A DNA stretch of 64,000 nt from Pseudomonas fluvialis (GCF_014207935.1 NZ_JACHLL010000004.1:62001-126000), one strand, 5' to 3'; counted from the stretch's first letter, positions 50,661-60,192 are shown. Notes: generated by a model not told the origin, from the letters alone. Numbers and translations: made by a program.

Positions 50661-50681
50661 AGAAGATTATCCGACACATAA

Positions 50682-50703
50682 TTAGCAGGCTAAGCATGCT
50701 AAT
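50682..50703. promoter_or_regulatory. Palindromic operator candidate at the EamA promoter
   Basis: TTAGC-ag-GCTAA (50682-50693) overlaps a second symmetric element (agcatgct, then aat). On the minus strand it covers the -35 of a TTAGCC-16-GATAAT promoter for the EamA gene. The regulator is unknown. Confidence 0.4.
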
Positions 50704-50762
50704 GATTTGCTACCAGACGATCCAGTCCAATCGGTCAGGTTACGACCAAAGGCCAAGGCCTC

Positions 50763-51029
50763 TCAGCGCAGCTGACTGTCCTTGCTGCCGCGCCGGTTGT
50801 AGCCGGCAAACTGCGCCTGCTGCTTGTCGTGCTCGCGCTGGCAGGTCACGCACAACCGCACACCAGGCAGCGCCTGGCGCCGCGCCTCGGGGATCGGCTG
50901 CGCACACTCTTCGCACTCAAGAAGGCTGTCGCCCTGCGGCAGCTGGCTGCGCACCCGGGCAATGGCGTCCTCAATGCTGTCGTCGATCTGCTCCTGTACG
51001 GCGCCGTCAGTGCTCCAGCCTCCGGCCAT
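50763..51029 (-). CDS. DksA/TraR-family zinc finger protein, YbiI-like
   Basis: An 88-residue protein nearly superimposable on E. coli YbiI in length and layout. It has four Cys in CEECAQPIPEARR and CVTCQREHD forming a zinc finger, an N-terminal helix with acidic residues (QEQIDDSIEDAIARV), and the conserved tail YNRRGSKDSQLR. It probably binds zinc; whether it acts on RNA polymerase secondary channel is unknown. The ATG at 51029 has GGAGGA 7 bases upstream; 8 extra codons upstream in frame are less likely. Confidence 0.9.
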   Translation of the reverse strand: MAGGWSTDGAVQEQIDDSIEDAIARVRSQLPQGDSLLECEECAQPIPEARRQALPGVRLCVTCQREHDKQQAQFAGYNRRGSKDSQLR

Positions 51030-51072
51030 GCTGCTGTCCTCCGCTGCGGGCAAGCGGTGTTGAGCGCTCGCC

Positions 51073-51936
51073 CTATTCCTGCACGTTCATGTAGTCACGC
51101 GCCCAGACGATGTAATCCTCCGGCTGGGTGTACCTGTGCGTCAACTCGGTGGCATTCAGGTCGCAGGTCGCCACGCCACGCTGCTCGCGCAGACAGTCGT
51201 AGGTGGCCTTGATCGCGGCAAAGTAGGCCGCATGACCGTCAACCACGATGCGCACGCCGAGACCGGCCAGACGGGCATCGTCGCGCAGCGCCGGGTTGCC
51301 ATAGCTGACCAGCATCAGCGGTACCTGCAGATGGCTGGAGATCTGTTCCAGATGGGCAAAGTCGCGCACCCCGACCAGACAGATGCCATCGGCACCGGCT
51401 TCCTGATAGGCGACGGTGCGCTCGATCACCTCCTCCACGCTGAGCACGCCGGCATGGGTACGGGCGATGATGGCCAGCGCCGTATCGACCCGGGCCTCCA
51501 GCGCCGCGCGGAGCTTGCCGACACCCTCGTTGATGCCGATCAGGTCGGTGGACTTGCGCCCGAACTGCGCCGGCAGCAGGGTGTCTTCCAGGGTCAGCGC
51601 CGCGACGCCGGCGCGCTCCAGCTCCACCACTGTGCGCATCACGTTGAGCGCATTGCCATAACCGTGATCCGCATCGGCGATCACCGGCAGACACGCCACC
51701 CGGCCGATACGGCTGGCCTGTTCGACGAATTCGCTGAGGGTGATCAGGGCAAAATCCGGCGCCGCCAACACCTGCAACGCCGCCACCGAGCCGCCGAGTA
51801 TGCCGACCTCGAACCCGAGGTCGGCGGCAATCCGCGCCGACATGGGGTCAAACACCGAAGCCGTGTGGTAACAGGAGGACGAGGCCAGCAACGCCCGAAA
51901 ATCACGGCGCAACTGGTGATGGGAAGTTCTTTGCAT
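51073..51936 (-). CDS. Oxaloacetate decarboxylase (PEP mutase/isocitrate lyase superfamily)
   Basis: A 287-residue TIM-barrel enzyme, very close to P. aeruginosa PA4872, whose crystal structure and oxaloacetate decarboxylase activity have been reported. Seen are [20 protein letters not shown], the metal-binding [27 protein letters not shown] and [17 protein letters not shown]. It makes pyruvate and CO2 from oxaloacetate using Mg2+. The start at 51936 gives exactly the 287-residue length of PA4872; the 28 codons upstream are not conserved. Confidence 0.9.
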   Translation of the reverse strand: MQRTSHHQLRRDFRALLASSSCYHTASVFDPMSARIAADLGFEVGILGGSVAALQVLAAPDFALITLSEFVEQASRIGRVACLPVIADADHGYGNALNVMRTVVELERAGVAALTLEDTLLPAQFGRKSTDLIGINEGVGKLRAALEARVDTALAIIARTHAGVLSVEEVIERTVAYQEAGADGICLVGVRDFAHLEQISSHLQVPLMLVSYGNPALRDDARLAGLGVRIVVDGHAAYFAAIKATYDCLREQRGVATCDLNATELTHRYTQPEDYIVWARDYMNVQE

Positions 51937-52100
51937 GATGGGTTCCGGCAGCAGGGATACAGAGTGAGTCGTCACCCGGCGATAGCAAGACACATACCGC
52001 ACCGCTGCAATGCCCGCCATGACGCCTGGTCACTGACAGCGCCTGGCGAACACCCGCCACCCGCGCTCATGGAGTGGCGGTGCGCCGCCACTACGGCCGG

Positions 52101-53093
52101 CTAACGCAGATCAGGCGGCACGCTCGGGCCAATACCGCCGCCGGTGATCAGCCCATGGGCCATCCACAGTGCCACCAGCAGATAGGCCAGGCGCGGCAGC
52201 CAGGTGGCCAGTTGTTCCTCGAAGCTGGCCTGCTGTTGCCCCTGCCGCTGGGCAAAGGCCAGCAGCACCGCCGGTAGCGTTCCGCTCGCCTCGCCACTGG
52301 CCACCAGGGCTCGCAACTGCGGCTGCCCGGGGAAGTCCATGTTCTGCAGCGCCTGCGCCAGGGGCTGACCCGCCACAACCCGCGCCTGCATGGCCAGGAA
52401 GTCCTCGCGCAGCGCGGCATTGCCAAGGCTCGCCACGGCCAGCGGCATGGCCTCGAACAGCGCCACGCCGGCCTCCAGCAACAGGCCCAGGCTGGTGAAA
52501 TAGTCACGCACCGCGCGCCGCAACAGGCTCACGCCCACCATGGGCAACCGCAGGCCGATAGTGGCCAGTCCCCGGTTCGTCGCCAGCAGCCCCTGCTCAC
52601 CCTGGCGACGCAACTGCGCCCAGCCCCATAGAGCCAGGGCCAGACACAACAGAGGCTGTAGCACCGACCACAGATAACCCGCCACGCTCAGGCTGCCGCC
52701 TACCAGCGCCGGGAGGGGCTGGATCAGCAGAGCCAACAGCAAGGTTGCGCCCGGCAGGTACAGCCGCGCCTGCATGGCCTGACGCTGCCGGGCCTGTTCG
52801 GCGTACTGACTGGCCAGGCGCTGATACAGGCGTTCCGGACTGCCAGCATGTTCGGCGGCCTGCAGCAGGTTGACCTCCAGCGGACTGAGCAGGCCACTCA
52901 CGCGTCCCGCCACGGCCAGACTACGCCCCGCCGCCACCTCACGCTGCAGGCGGGCGATAGCCGTCTGCCAGGCCGGCCCCAGGCTCAGGCTGCTCAGCGC
53001 CTGACTGACCGGCACACCAGCCTGTTCCATGGCTCCCAGGTGGGAAAACAGTTCGGCCCGCTGCTGCAGCGGCAGAAGGTTCGCTCTACTCAT
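52101..53093 (-). CDS. Orphan GspF/PilC-like inner-membrane protein
   Basis: A 330-residue protein with two T2SSF domains (about residues 10-130 and 195-310; FSHLGAMEQAGVPVSQAL in the first, YFTSLGLLLEAGVALFEAMP in the second) and membrane segments near 112-160 and 305-325. GspF/PilC proteins anchor secretion or pilus assembly ATPases, but no GspE, pseudopilin or secretin gene is nearby, so this is an orphan. Its start overlaps the end of the upstream binding-protein gene by 8 bases. The length is shorter than PilC (about 405), mainly at the N terminus. Confidence 0.82.
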   Translation of the reverse strand: MSRANLLPLQQRAELFSHLGAMEQAGVPVSQALSSLSLGPAWQTAIARLQREVAAGRSLAVAGRVSGLLSPLEVNLLQAAEHAGSPERLYQRLASQYAEQARQRQAMQARLYLPGATLLLALLIQPLPALVGGSLSVAGYLWSVLQPLLCLALALWGWAQLRRQGEQGLLATNRGLATIGLRLPMVGVSLLRRAVRDYFTSLGLLLEAGVALFEAMPLAVASLGNAALREDFLAMQARVVAGQPLAQALQNMDFPGQPQLRALVASGEASGTLPAVLLAFAQRQGQQQASFEEQLATWLPRLAYLLVALWMAHGLITGGGIGPSVPPDLR

Positions 53094-53856
53094 TGGCGAC
53101 CAGGGGCGGTTGCAACAGCATCTCAGGCATCGGCAGGTGGCTGAACCAGCGCTGGTAAATGCGACCGAAACTGCCGTCGCGCTTCATCTCATCCAGTGCC
53201 GCCTGCCAGCGGGCCACCAGCACCGGGTCGGTGGCGGGCGAAAACCCCAGATAGGACTGGTGCTGGAGGAAGCTGTACTGCGCCTCGACCTGATCCGGAT
53301 TCATCCCCACCTCGGCCAGCAGCATGGGCAGGCTGATATCGCTGACCGCCAGCACATCGGTGCGGCCCTTGCTGAACAGATCAACCATCTTGCTCGCACT
53401 GGATACCGCAAAGATGTCGCTGAACCCACGGGATGTCAGGTACTGCAAGGTGTACCACTGGCGCGGCAAGGCGATGCGCAAGCCCTTGGCCTGTTCCAGC
53501 GAGGTGAGTTTCAAGCTGCTGCCCTTGCGGGTATAGAAGCGGTTCTGCGACAGCATGATCGGCCCGACCCACTGGAACAGCCCCTCGCGTTCGGCGATGC
53601 GCGCCATGGAGAACAGGCCCACGTTGGCCTGCTCGCGGGCCAGGGCATAACCGCGGCTCCACGGCACCACCTCGATGCGTAGCTGATCGCCGCTGCGCCG
53701 CTGGATTTCCTGTACCACCTCCACGGCATAGCCCGTGAGCTGGCCGTCACGGGTGAAGTTGAGAGGCGGCCCTTCCTCGGTATACAGCAACAGATCGGCC
53801 GCCCGCAGTGGCAGGCAGAACAGTAACAAGAGGGACAACACGACACGCCGCCACAT
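53086..53856 (-). CDS. Periplasmic amino-acid-type binding protein 1
   Basis: A 256-residue SBP_bac_3 family protein with a signal peptide (MWRRVVLSLLLLFCLPLRA). The mature protein begins LLLYTEEGPPLNFTRDGQLTG and has ARIAEREGLFQWVGPIM and the second-lobe WYTLQYLTSRGF. No transporter permease or ATPase accompanies it, so it may be a sensor or soluble solute binder. It is paralogous to the next upstream gene (same layout, shared VPW, PxREALF-like and QWYT segments). It overlaps the GspF-like gene by 8 bases. The start at 53856 gives the cleanest signal peptide. Confidence 0.8.
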   Translation of the reverse strand: MWRRVVLSLLLLFCLPLRAADLLLYTEEGPPLNFTRDGQLTGYAVEVVQEIQRRSGDQLRIEVVPWSRGYALAREQANVGLFSMARIAEREGLFQWVGPIMLSQNRFYTRKGSSLKLTSLEQAKGLRIALPRQWYTLQYLTSRGFSDIFAVSSASKMVDLFSKGRTDVLAVSDISLPMLLAEVGMNPDQVEAQYSFLQHQSYLGFSPATDPVLVARWQAALDEMKRDGSFGRIYQRWFSHLPMPEMLLQPPLVANE

Positions 53857-53915
53857 AAGCCACCCAAGATCGCCAAGCACTCCTGCAGATTAGCAGGCGA
53901 TGGCTAAGGCGAACC

Positions 53916-54662
53916 TCAGGGTAGGTTCTGGCCTGGCAACCAGCGCTGCACGATGCGCTGGAGCGAGCCATCGGCCCGCATCGTTTCCAGCATGGCCTGC
54001 CAGCGCCGCACACGCTCAGGGGCGGTTTGCGCAGAGAAGGCAATGTAGTAATCGGAGCTCATGAAGCTGTAGTGGGCCTGCACCTGATCGAGCGCGAGGC
54101 CGCCGGCCGCCAGTTCCTGGGCCAGGGTAATGTCCTCGGTGGCGATCAGGCTGGCCCGGCCATGCTTGAGCAGGTTGATCATCTGCCGCGAGCCACTGGT
54201 GCCATAGACATTGTTCAGGCCATGAGCCTTGAGGGTCTGGTAGGTGTACCACTCGCGCGGCACCGCGATCCAGCCGGCACGCGTTGCCTCCTGCAGGTCG
54301 CGGACCTGCAGGTTGCTCGATTTCAGCGAGTAGAAGCGGGTCTGCCCGCGCACCAGCGGCCCGACCCAGCGGAACAGGGCTTCCCGCTCCGGCGTGCGCA
54401 CGGTGGAGAACACCGCGGTATCGGCCTGATGCTGAGCCAGCAGGTAGGCACGGGTCCAGGGCACCAGCTCGATCTCGATCTCTTCACCGAGACGTTGGGC
54501 CAGCTCACGCACCACCTCGACGGACATGCCCTCGACCCGCCCTTCCCGCAGGAAACTCATCGGCGGGGCATCCTCGGTGAGCAGCCGTAGGGGCGCCGCC
54601 ACGCCAGGCAGTCCCCAAAACAGCACGGTAGTCAGCAACAGTAGATGCCAGCCTTTGCCCAT
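53916..54662 (-). CDS. Periplasmic amino-acid-type binding protein 2
   Basis: A 248-residue SBP_bac_3 family protein with a signal peptide (MGKGWHLLLLTTVLFWGLPGVAA). Mature start LRLLTEDAPPMSFLREGRVEG, then VRTPEREALFRWVGPLV and PREWYTYQTLKAHGL. It is a diverged tandem copy of the downstream binding protein, with 59 bases between them. GAGGA precedes the ATG at 54662; the long upstream frame is not conserved. No ABC permease is linked. Confidence 0.82.
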   Translation of the reverse strand: MGKGWHLLLLTTVLFWGLPGVAAPLRLLTEDAPPMSFLREGRVEGMSVEVVRELAQRLGEEIEIELVPWTRAYLLAQHQADTAVFSTVRTPEREALFRWVGPLVRGQTRFYSLKSSNLQVRDLQEATRAGWIAVPREWYTYQTLKAHGLNNVYGTSGSRQMINLLKHGRASLIATEDITLAQELAAGGLALDQVQAHYSFMSSDYYIAFSAQTAPERVRRWQAMLETMRADGSLQRIVQRWLPGQNLP

Positions 54663-54783
54663 CGTCACGATTCCTCGACCCAAGGGCCAAGCATAGGTCA
54701 AGTACCGGCGTCTGCAGCCAGTGGCAAAGGCATGCGGAGTGCTGATCAGGGTCAAGCTCCCGTGCATGAACCGCCGGCTTATA

Positions 54784-54812
54784 TTGTGTATCTCCGGCGC
54801 GTCGCCGATACT
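54784..54812 (+). promoter_or_regulatory. Possible promoter of the YbhN-like gene
   Basis: TTGTGT (54784-54789) and GATACT (54807-54812) with a 17-base spacer, about 100 bases before the ATG. A hairpin aacctc-agga-gaggtt (54838-54853) follows in the leader. Confidence 0.35.
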
Positions 54813-54913
54813 GCGCGCCGTTGATCGCGCCGCTGCTAACCTCAGGAGAGGTTCAGCCTGCGGCATGCCCCGACCGGCAATTCAGCGCCGGCGTGTGTTT
54901 CAAGGATTCCCCC

Positions 54914-55858
54914 ATGGTTAGAAAGAGCGATCTGGCCTGGACCGTCATCGGCCTGCTGGCGGTGGTGCTGTCCTGCTATCTGCTCTACAAGGAAATTCGC
55001 ACCATCTCGCTGGCCGAACTGGCCGACAGTCTGCGTGCGATTCCCTTCAGCAACTGGCTGCTGGCAGCCGGCGCGACGCTGGGCGCCTATACGGCACTGG
55101 CCTGGTACGACCGCATCGCCATCGCCCATCTGGGCAAGAAGATTTCCTGGTGGTTCATCACCCTGTGTTCCTTCACCACCTACGCCTTGGCGCACAACAT
55201 CGGCGCTTCGGTGTTTTCCGGCGCACTGGTGCGTTATCGCGCCTACCGCAGCAAGGATCTGACGCCGCAGGAAATTGGCATCCTCATCGTCTTCTGCTCC
55301 TTCACCTTCGTCCTTGGCACTCTACTGGCCGGTGGCGTGGTGCTGGTCGGCCAGCCTGACCTGATCAAGCGCGTGGCCGACATCACGCCCTGGGTCTCGG
55401 TGGCCATCGGCAGCCTGCTGCTGAGCCTGGTGACCCTCTATGTGCTCGGTTCCTGGCGCCAGTTCAAACCCTGGACCTGGGGCAAGCTGCACGTCGAATA
55501 CCCGCGTCTGGGCATTGTCGCCCGCCAACTGCTGGCCGGCCCGCTGGAGCTGGTGTGCGCGGCGGCGATCATCTATTTCGCCCTGCCTGAAGCCAACCAC
55601 CCGGGCTTTCTCGTGGTGCTCGGGGTGTTCCTCGCCTCCTTCTCCCTGGCCCTGCTGTCCCATGCCCCGGGCGGTCTCGGCGTGCTGGAAGTGACCTTTA
55701 TCAGCGCCATGCCGGAAGTGCCCACGGTCGACGTTCTGGCGGCCCTGATCGTGTTCCGCGGCTTCTACCTGCTGCTGCCCTTTGCCCTGGCGATTGTCGT
55801 GGTGCTGAGTTTCGAGCTGGGCCAGTGGCGTCTACGCCGCCAGCAGGCGCAGGACTGA
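54914..55858 (+). CDS. Lysylphosphatidylglycerol synthase-like transmembrane protein (YbhN/UPF0104)
   Basis: A 314-residue inner-membrane protein with about eight helices, related to the flippase domain of MprF and to YbhN. Typical features are TTYALAHNIGASVFSGALVRYR and SFSLALLSHAPGGLGVLEVTFI. There is no soluble synthase domain, so it cannot make aminoacyl-lipid itself; a lipid-flipping role is inferred from the family. AAGGA lies 8 bases before the ATG at 54914. The longer upstream frame has no family match. Confidence 0.84.
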   Translation: MVRKSDLAWTVIGLLAVVLSCYLLYKEIRTISLAELADSLRAIPFSNWLLAAGATLGAYTALAWYDRIAIAHLGKKISWWFITLCSFTTYALAHNIGASVFSGALVRYRAYRSKDLTPQEIGILIVFCSFTFVLGTLLAGGVVLVGQPDLIKRVADITPWVSVAIGSLLLSLVTLYVLGSWRQFKPWTWGKLHVEYPRLGIVARQLLAGPLELVCAAAIIYFALPEANHPGFLVVLGVFLASFSLALLSHAPGGLGVLEVTFISAMPEVPTVDVLAALIVFRGFYLLLPFALAIVVVLSFELGQWRLRRQQAQD

Positions 55859-55928
55859 ATGCAATAGCGCCGCGCCTGGCTTCCGCCACACAACTGAACG
55901 CCCCAAAAGAGCACACACCAAACAGTTC

Positions 55929-55943
55929 GCACCAATAGCGTGC
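55929..55943. promoter_or_regulatory. NtrC-like site upstream of ureE
   Basis: GCAC-CAATAGC-GTGC, a perfect GCAC-N7-GTGC core, centred 87 bases before the predicted ureE transcription start. It has the form of NtrC sites at glnA. Confidence 0.55.
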
Positions 55944-55995
55944 GGCGCCAGGCTACAGCCATCACCCATGCCCCGGTCCCTGCGCGACTGGACGC

Positions 55996-56012
55996 TTGGC
56001 AAGGCTCTTGCT
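55996..56012 (+). promoter_or_regulatory. Sigma-54 promoter of ureEFG
   Basis: TTGGCAAG-GCTC-TTGCT: the -12 half is perfect, the -24 half has A for C in TGGCAC, and GG and GC are 12 bases apart. Transcription would start near 56023, 26 bases before the ureE ATG. Confidence 0.7.
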
Positions 56013-56048
56013 CAGACAAGCCATTACCGCTTGCGAGCAAGGATTCTC

Positions 56049-56549
56049 ATGCTGGTCATCCATCAACGTATCTCCCCTCAGCCCGACTGGGACGCCGAAC
56101 TGCTACTCAGTTTCGAGGCGCGCAGCAAAAGTCGTCTGCGCTGTTTCAGCACCGCCGGTGAAGAAACCGGCCTGTTCCTCGAGCGCGGCCAACCGGCCCT
56201 GACCGACGGCGACTGCCTGCAGGCCGCCGACGGCCGCGTGGTGCGGGTCATCGCCAGCCCCGAAGCGCTGATGCACGTCACCTGCGCCAACAGTTTCGAG
56301 CTGATGCGCGCGGCCTACCACCTGGGCAATCGCCATGTGGCTCTGCAACTGGGTGAAGGCTGGCTGCGCCTGCCGCAGGATTATGTACTGCAGGCCATGC
56401 TCGAACAGCTGGGCGCGCAGGTCGAGCTGATCGAAGCGCCGTTCCAGCCGGAACAGGGCGCCTATGGCGGTGGCCATCACCACTCCCATGCCGGCGAGGC
56501 CGAGTTCAACTACGCGCCGCGCCTGCACCAGTTTGGCGTGCGCCTGTGA
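56049..56549 (+). CDS. ureE: Urease accessory protein UreE (nickel metallochaperone)
   Basis: A 166-residue metallochaperone that carries nickel to the UreDFG complex. The N-terminal peptide-binding domain (MLVIHQRISPQPDWDAEL) is followed by the metal-binding domain with FELMRAAYHLGNRHVALQL (conserved His at the dimer interface). The C-terminal tail is His-rich but short (GGGHHHSHAGE). The ATG at 56049 gives the family start. It is the first gene behind a sigma-54 promoter and ends 4 bases inside ureF. Confidence 0.95.
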   Translation: MLVIHQRISPQPDWDAELLLSFEARSKSRLRCFSTAGEETGLFLERGQPALTDGDCLQAADGRVVRVIASPEALMHVTCANSFELMRAAYHLGNRHVALQLGEGWLRLPQDYVLQAMLEQLGAQVELIEAPFQPEQGAYGGGHHHSHAGEAEFNYAPRLHQFGVRL

Positions 56550-57220
56550 ACCCGGCCTGGCAACTGCTGCGCCTGGCCAGTCCGCAGCTGCCGATTGGCG
56601 GCTACAGCTACTCCCAGGGGCTTGAGCTGGCGGTCGATCAGGGGCTGGTGCATGACGCTGGCAGTGCCCGGCGCTGGCTTGAGGATCAGTTGCTGCTCAA
56701 CCTGGCCCGCTTCGAGGCCCCGCTGCTGCTGGCCCACTGCCAGGCCGCTGCCGATGAAGACTGGGCACACCTAGCCAACCTCGCTGCCGAACACCTGGCC
56801 AGCCGTGAAACCCGCGAGCTAGCCCAGGAAAGCCGGCAGATGGGCTACTCGCTGAAGCAACTGCTCGACGGTTTGCCCGAACTGGATGCAAGCGCCCGCA
56901 GCTTTCTGGCAGAACTGCCCGAAACCGGACTGGCACCGGCCTGGGCACTGGCTGCGCGGGCCTGGCAAATCACCCCGGCGGACGCCCTGGCCGCCTGGCT
57001 CTGGGGCTGGCTGGAAAACCAGCTGGCCGTGCTGATGAAGAGCCTGCCGCTGGGCCAGCAGGCCGCCCAGCGCCTGACCTCCGACCTGCTGCCCAGCCTG
57101 CAGCAGGCACAACAGCTGGCCAGCCAGCATCCCACCGAACACTGGGGCAGCGCCGCGTTTGGCCTGGCCCTGGCGAGCATGGCGCATGAGCGCCAGTACT
57201 CGCGTCTCTTCCGCTCATGA
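56546..57220 (+). CDS. ureF: Urease accessory protein UreF
   Basis: A 224-residue accessory protein with a GTG start overlapping the ureE stop by four bases. It begins [20 protein letters not shown], and [15 protein letters not shown] is typical of UreF. It is all helical and bridges UreD and UreG in the maturation complex, controlling GTP hydrolysis. The end overlaps an upstream in-frame ATG of ureG. Confidence 0.94.
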   Translation: MNPAWQLLRLASPQLPIGGYSYSQGLELAVDQGLVHDAGSARRWLEDQLLLNLARFEAPLLLAHCQAAADEDWAHLANLAAEHLASRETRELAQESRQMGYSLKQLLDGLPELDASARSFLAELPETGLAPAWALAARAWQITPADALAAWLWGWLENQLAVLMKSLPLGQQAAQRLTSDLLPSLQQAQQLASQHPTEHWGSAAFGLALASMAHERQYSRLFRS

Positions 57221-57234
57221 CAAGGAACCTCAAC

Positions 57235-57849
<615 letters not shown>

Positions 57850-57876
57850 AGCACCGGATCAGTCAAGGAGACTGCC

Positions 57877-58449
57877 ATGAATCTGCGCCAACACCTCGCC
57901 ACTGTTGCCCTCTGCCTCGCGCCCGCCGCCGCCTTCGCCCACAGCGGTCACGACCACTCCGGGCTGCTCGCCGGGCTGGCCCATCCGCTCGGCGGCCTCG
58001 ATCACCTGCTGGCCATGCTGGCCGTCGGTCTGTGGGCCGCGCAGCAGAAAGGCACTGCCCGCTGGGCGCTGCCGCTGACCTTCGTGATCAGCATGCTGTT
58101 CGGCGGCCTGGCTGGCTTCGACGGCCTGCAAGTTCCCGGACTGGAAAGCGGCATCGCCGCCTCGGTCCTGGCACTCGGTCTGCTGGTGGCCGTGGCCGCC
58201 CGCCTGCCGATGGCGGTCGCTCTGTCGCTGACCAGCATGTTCGCGCTCAGCCATGGCGTGGCACACGGCCTGGAGCTTCCGCAGATGGCCGAGCCGATCA
58301 GCTACGCCCTGGGTTTCCTCGCCGCCACCGCCGCCCTGCACGGCATCGGCTATGCCGTGGTGCGTTTCCTGCCGTTGACGGCCGCACCGCTGGTCCGCCT
58401 GGCCGGCCTCGGCAGTGCGGGGGCAGGCCTCTGGCTGCTGGCGCACTGA
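57877..58449 (+). CDS. hupE: HupE/UreJ-family protein (possible nickel permease)
   Basis: A 190-residue membrane protein with a signal-like N terminus, then HSGHDHSGLLAGLAHPLGGLDHLL, the HupE/UreJ signature with metal-binding His and Asp, and about six helices. The family transports nickel or cobalt. It follows ureG by 27 bases with AAGGAG upstream and probably completes the ureEFG transcript. A strong hairpin follows the stop. Confidence 0.9.
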   Translation: MNLRQHLATVALCLAPAAAFAHSGHDHSGLLAGLAHPLGGLDHLLAMLAVGLWAAQQKGTARWALPLTFVISMLFGGLAGFDGLQVPGLESGIAASVLALGLLVAVAARLPMAVALSLTSMFALSHGVAHGLELPQMAEPISYALGFLAATAALHGIGYAVVRFLPLTAAPLVRLAGLGSAGAGLWLLAH

Positions 58450-58454
58450 TACCC

Positions 58455-58483
58455 CGGCGGGCACAGCCTGCCTGTGCCCGCCG
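58455..58483 (+). terminator. Terminator hairpin after hupE
   Basis: Perfect 11-bp arms (cggcgggcaca / tgtgcccgccg) with a 7-base loop, 6 bases after the hupE stop. No T run follows, but the position fits the end of the ureEFG-hupE unit. Confidence 0.65.
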
Positions 58484-58540
58484 TCATGAGTCTGTCATCG
58501 ACCTATGCTGTGCTCGGTGTTTTTCCGGAATCCTCTGCCC

Positions 58541-59452
58541 ATGCTGCGACTGGCCCGCTTCCTGCTCATTCCCCTCTGCCTGTTCGGTGGTGCGCTGCTG
58601 ACGGCCAGCCTGTTGAGCCGTCCGGCCAGCACACCGGCAGTACTGGCCGGGTTCGCCGAGCGGCCGCTGGTGATTGCCCACCGGGGCGGCCGGGGCCTGT
58701 GGCCGGAAAACACCCTGTTTGCCTTCCAGCGTGCCAGCGCCTTGGGCGTCGACCTGCTGGAGATGGACGTACACCGCTCCCGCGACGGCCATCTGGTGGT
58801 CATCCATGATCGCCGGGTGAACCGCACCACCAATGGGCAAGGCAGGGTCAGTGATCTCGATCTGGCTCAGCTGCAGGCACTGGATGCCGGCTATCACTGG
58901 AGCCCGGACGGTGGCCAGAGTTTCCCCTATCGCGGGCAGGGCCTGCGCATTCCGACCCTGGAGGAAGTACTGAAGGCCACCGGGCCGATCGCCAAGGTCA
59001 TCGAAATCAAGGTGCCCGATGCCGGCCTCGAACGACAGCTGTGCCAGGTGCTGCAGGCACAGGGCCAAATGCAGCGGGTGATCGTCGGCAGTTTCTACGA
59101 GAGCAGCCTGCAGCAGTTCCGCGAACTATGCCCCCAGGTAGCCACCTCCGCCGGGCCCGGCTCAGTCAAGCTGCTGGTGGCCCTCGACTGGCTCGGCCTG
59201 AGCCGCCTGCTGAGTCCGAGCTACCAGGCCCTGCAGATCCCGGAACGGCATGGGGACATGGCCGTGGCCAGCACCGGCCTGATCGCACACGCCCGCGAAC
59301 GCGGCCTGCATGTGCAACTGTGGACCGTCAACGAACAGGCCGACATGCGCCGCCTGCTCGACCGTGGCGCCCAGGCCCTTATCACCGACTACCCGGACCG
59401 CGCCCTGCAGCTGCTCGGCCGCCATACGGCGCTGGCCCGGCAGGACGACTAG
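58541..59452 (+). CDS. Glycerophosphodiester phosphodiesterase family protein
   Basis: A 303-residue enzyme with an N-terminal hydrophobic segment (FLLIPLCLFGGALLTASLL) that exports or anchors it. The GDPD fold motifs are intact: IAHRGGRGLWPENTLFAF (catalytic His and Glu), EMDVHRSRDGHLVVIHD (metal ligands and second His), NRTTNGQG, and LWTVNEQADMRRLLDRG near the C terminus. It should release glycerol 3-phosphate from phospholipid-derived diesters at the cell surface. The ATG at 58541 was chosen for the signal sequence. Confidence 0.88.
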   Translation: MLRLARFLLIPLCLFGGALLTASLLSRPASTPAVLAGFAERPLVIAHRGGRGLWPENTLFAFQRASALGVDLLEMDVHRSRDGHLVVIHDRRVNRTTNGQGRVSDLDLAQLQALDAGYHWSPDGGQSFPYRGQGLRIPTLEEVLKATGPIAKVIEIKVPDAGLERQLCQVLQAQGQMQRVIVGSFYESSLQQFRELCPQVATSAGPGSVKLLVALDWLGLSRLLSPSYQALQIPERHGDMAVASTGLIAHARERGLHVQLWTVNEQADMRRLLDRGAQALITDYPDRALQLLGRHTALARQDD

Positions 59453-59543
59453 CCGACGGCGAGGCTGCCCCCATCACTCAGCCAGTGACGCCGGGCGGAA
59501 CTTTTTTGTTAGAGTGCGGCGCACTCCGTCCGTTGGAACCGTC

Positions 59544-60185
59544 ATGTCTGCCCGCGCCGAACAGAAACAGCAAACCCGTCTGGCCCTGATGGATGCCGCC
59601 CGCCGCCTGATGGACAGCGGCCGCGGCTTCGGCAGCCTGAGCCTGCGCGAGGTCACCCGCGAAGCCGGCGTGGTGCCCACCGCCTTCTATCGGCACTTCC
59701 AGGAAATGGACGAGCTGGGCCTGGCCCTGGTGGCCGAGGTTGGCGGCACCTTCCGCGATACCCTGCGCGTGGTCCGGCAGAACGAATTCGAGCTGGGCGG
59801 CATCGTCGAGGCCAGCACGCGGATCTTCCTCGACGCGGTCAGCGCCAACCGCTCGCAGTTCCTCTTCCTCGCCCGCGAACAGTACGGCGGCTCGCAGCGC
59901 GTGCGTCAGGCCATCGCCGCCATGCGCCAGCGCATTACCGACGACCTGGCCGCCGACCTCAAGCTGATGAACCGCATGCCGCAGCTGGATGAACCGGCCA
60001 TGGACGTGATCGCCGACCTGGTGGTGAAAACCGTTTTCGCCACCCTGCCGGAACTGATCGACCCGCCGGCCGAAAGCCTGCCGGCGCACCTGCAGCCCGA
60101 AGCCAAGATCACCCAGCAGCTGCGCTTCATCATGATCGGCGGCAAGCACTGGCGTGGCCTGGGCCGCTCACCAGCCGACAACTGA
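59544..60185 (+). CDS. desT: TetR-family regulator DesT
   Basis: A 213-residue TetR regulator. The helix-turn-helix is LSLREVTREAGVVPTAFYRHF (residues ~32-52), and the protein continues with LFLAREQYGGS and QQLRFIMIGGKHW, segments shared with DesT and FabR. DesT senses the ratio of unsaturated to saturated acyl-CoA and controls desCB and fabAB. It lies 19 kb from its target desCB in this window. A TAGAGT -10 (59510-59515) overlapped by the inverted repeat gagtgc-ggc-gcactc precedes it. It is convergent with lldR. Confidence 0.85.
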   Translation: MSARAEQKQQTRLALMDAARRLMDSGRGFGSLSLREVTREAGVVPTAFYRHFQEMDELGLALVAEVGGTFRDTLRVVRQNEFELGGIVEASTRIFLDAVSANRSQFLFLAREQYGGSQRVRQAIAAMRQRITDDLAADLKLMNRMPQLDEPAMDVIADLVVKTVFATLPELIDPPAESLPAHLQPEAKITQQLRFIMIGGKHWRGLGRSPADN

Positions 60186-60192
60186 ACGCCCC

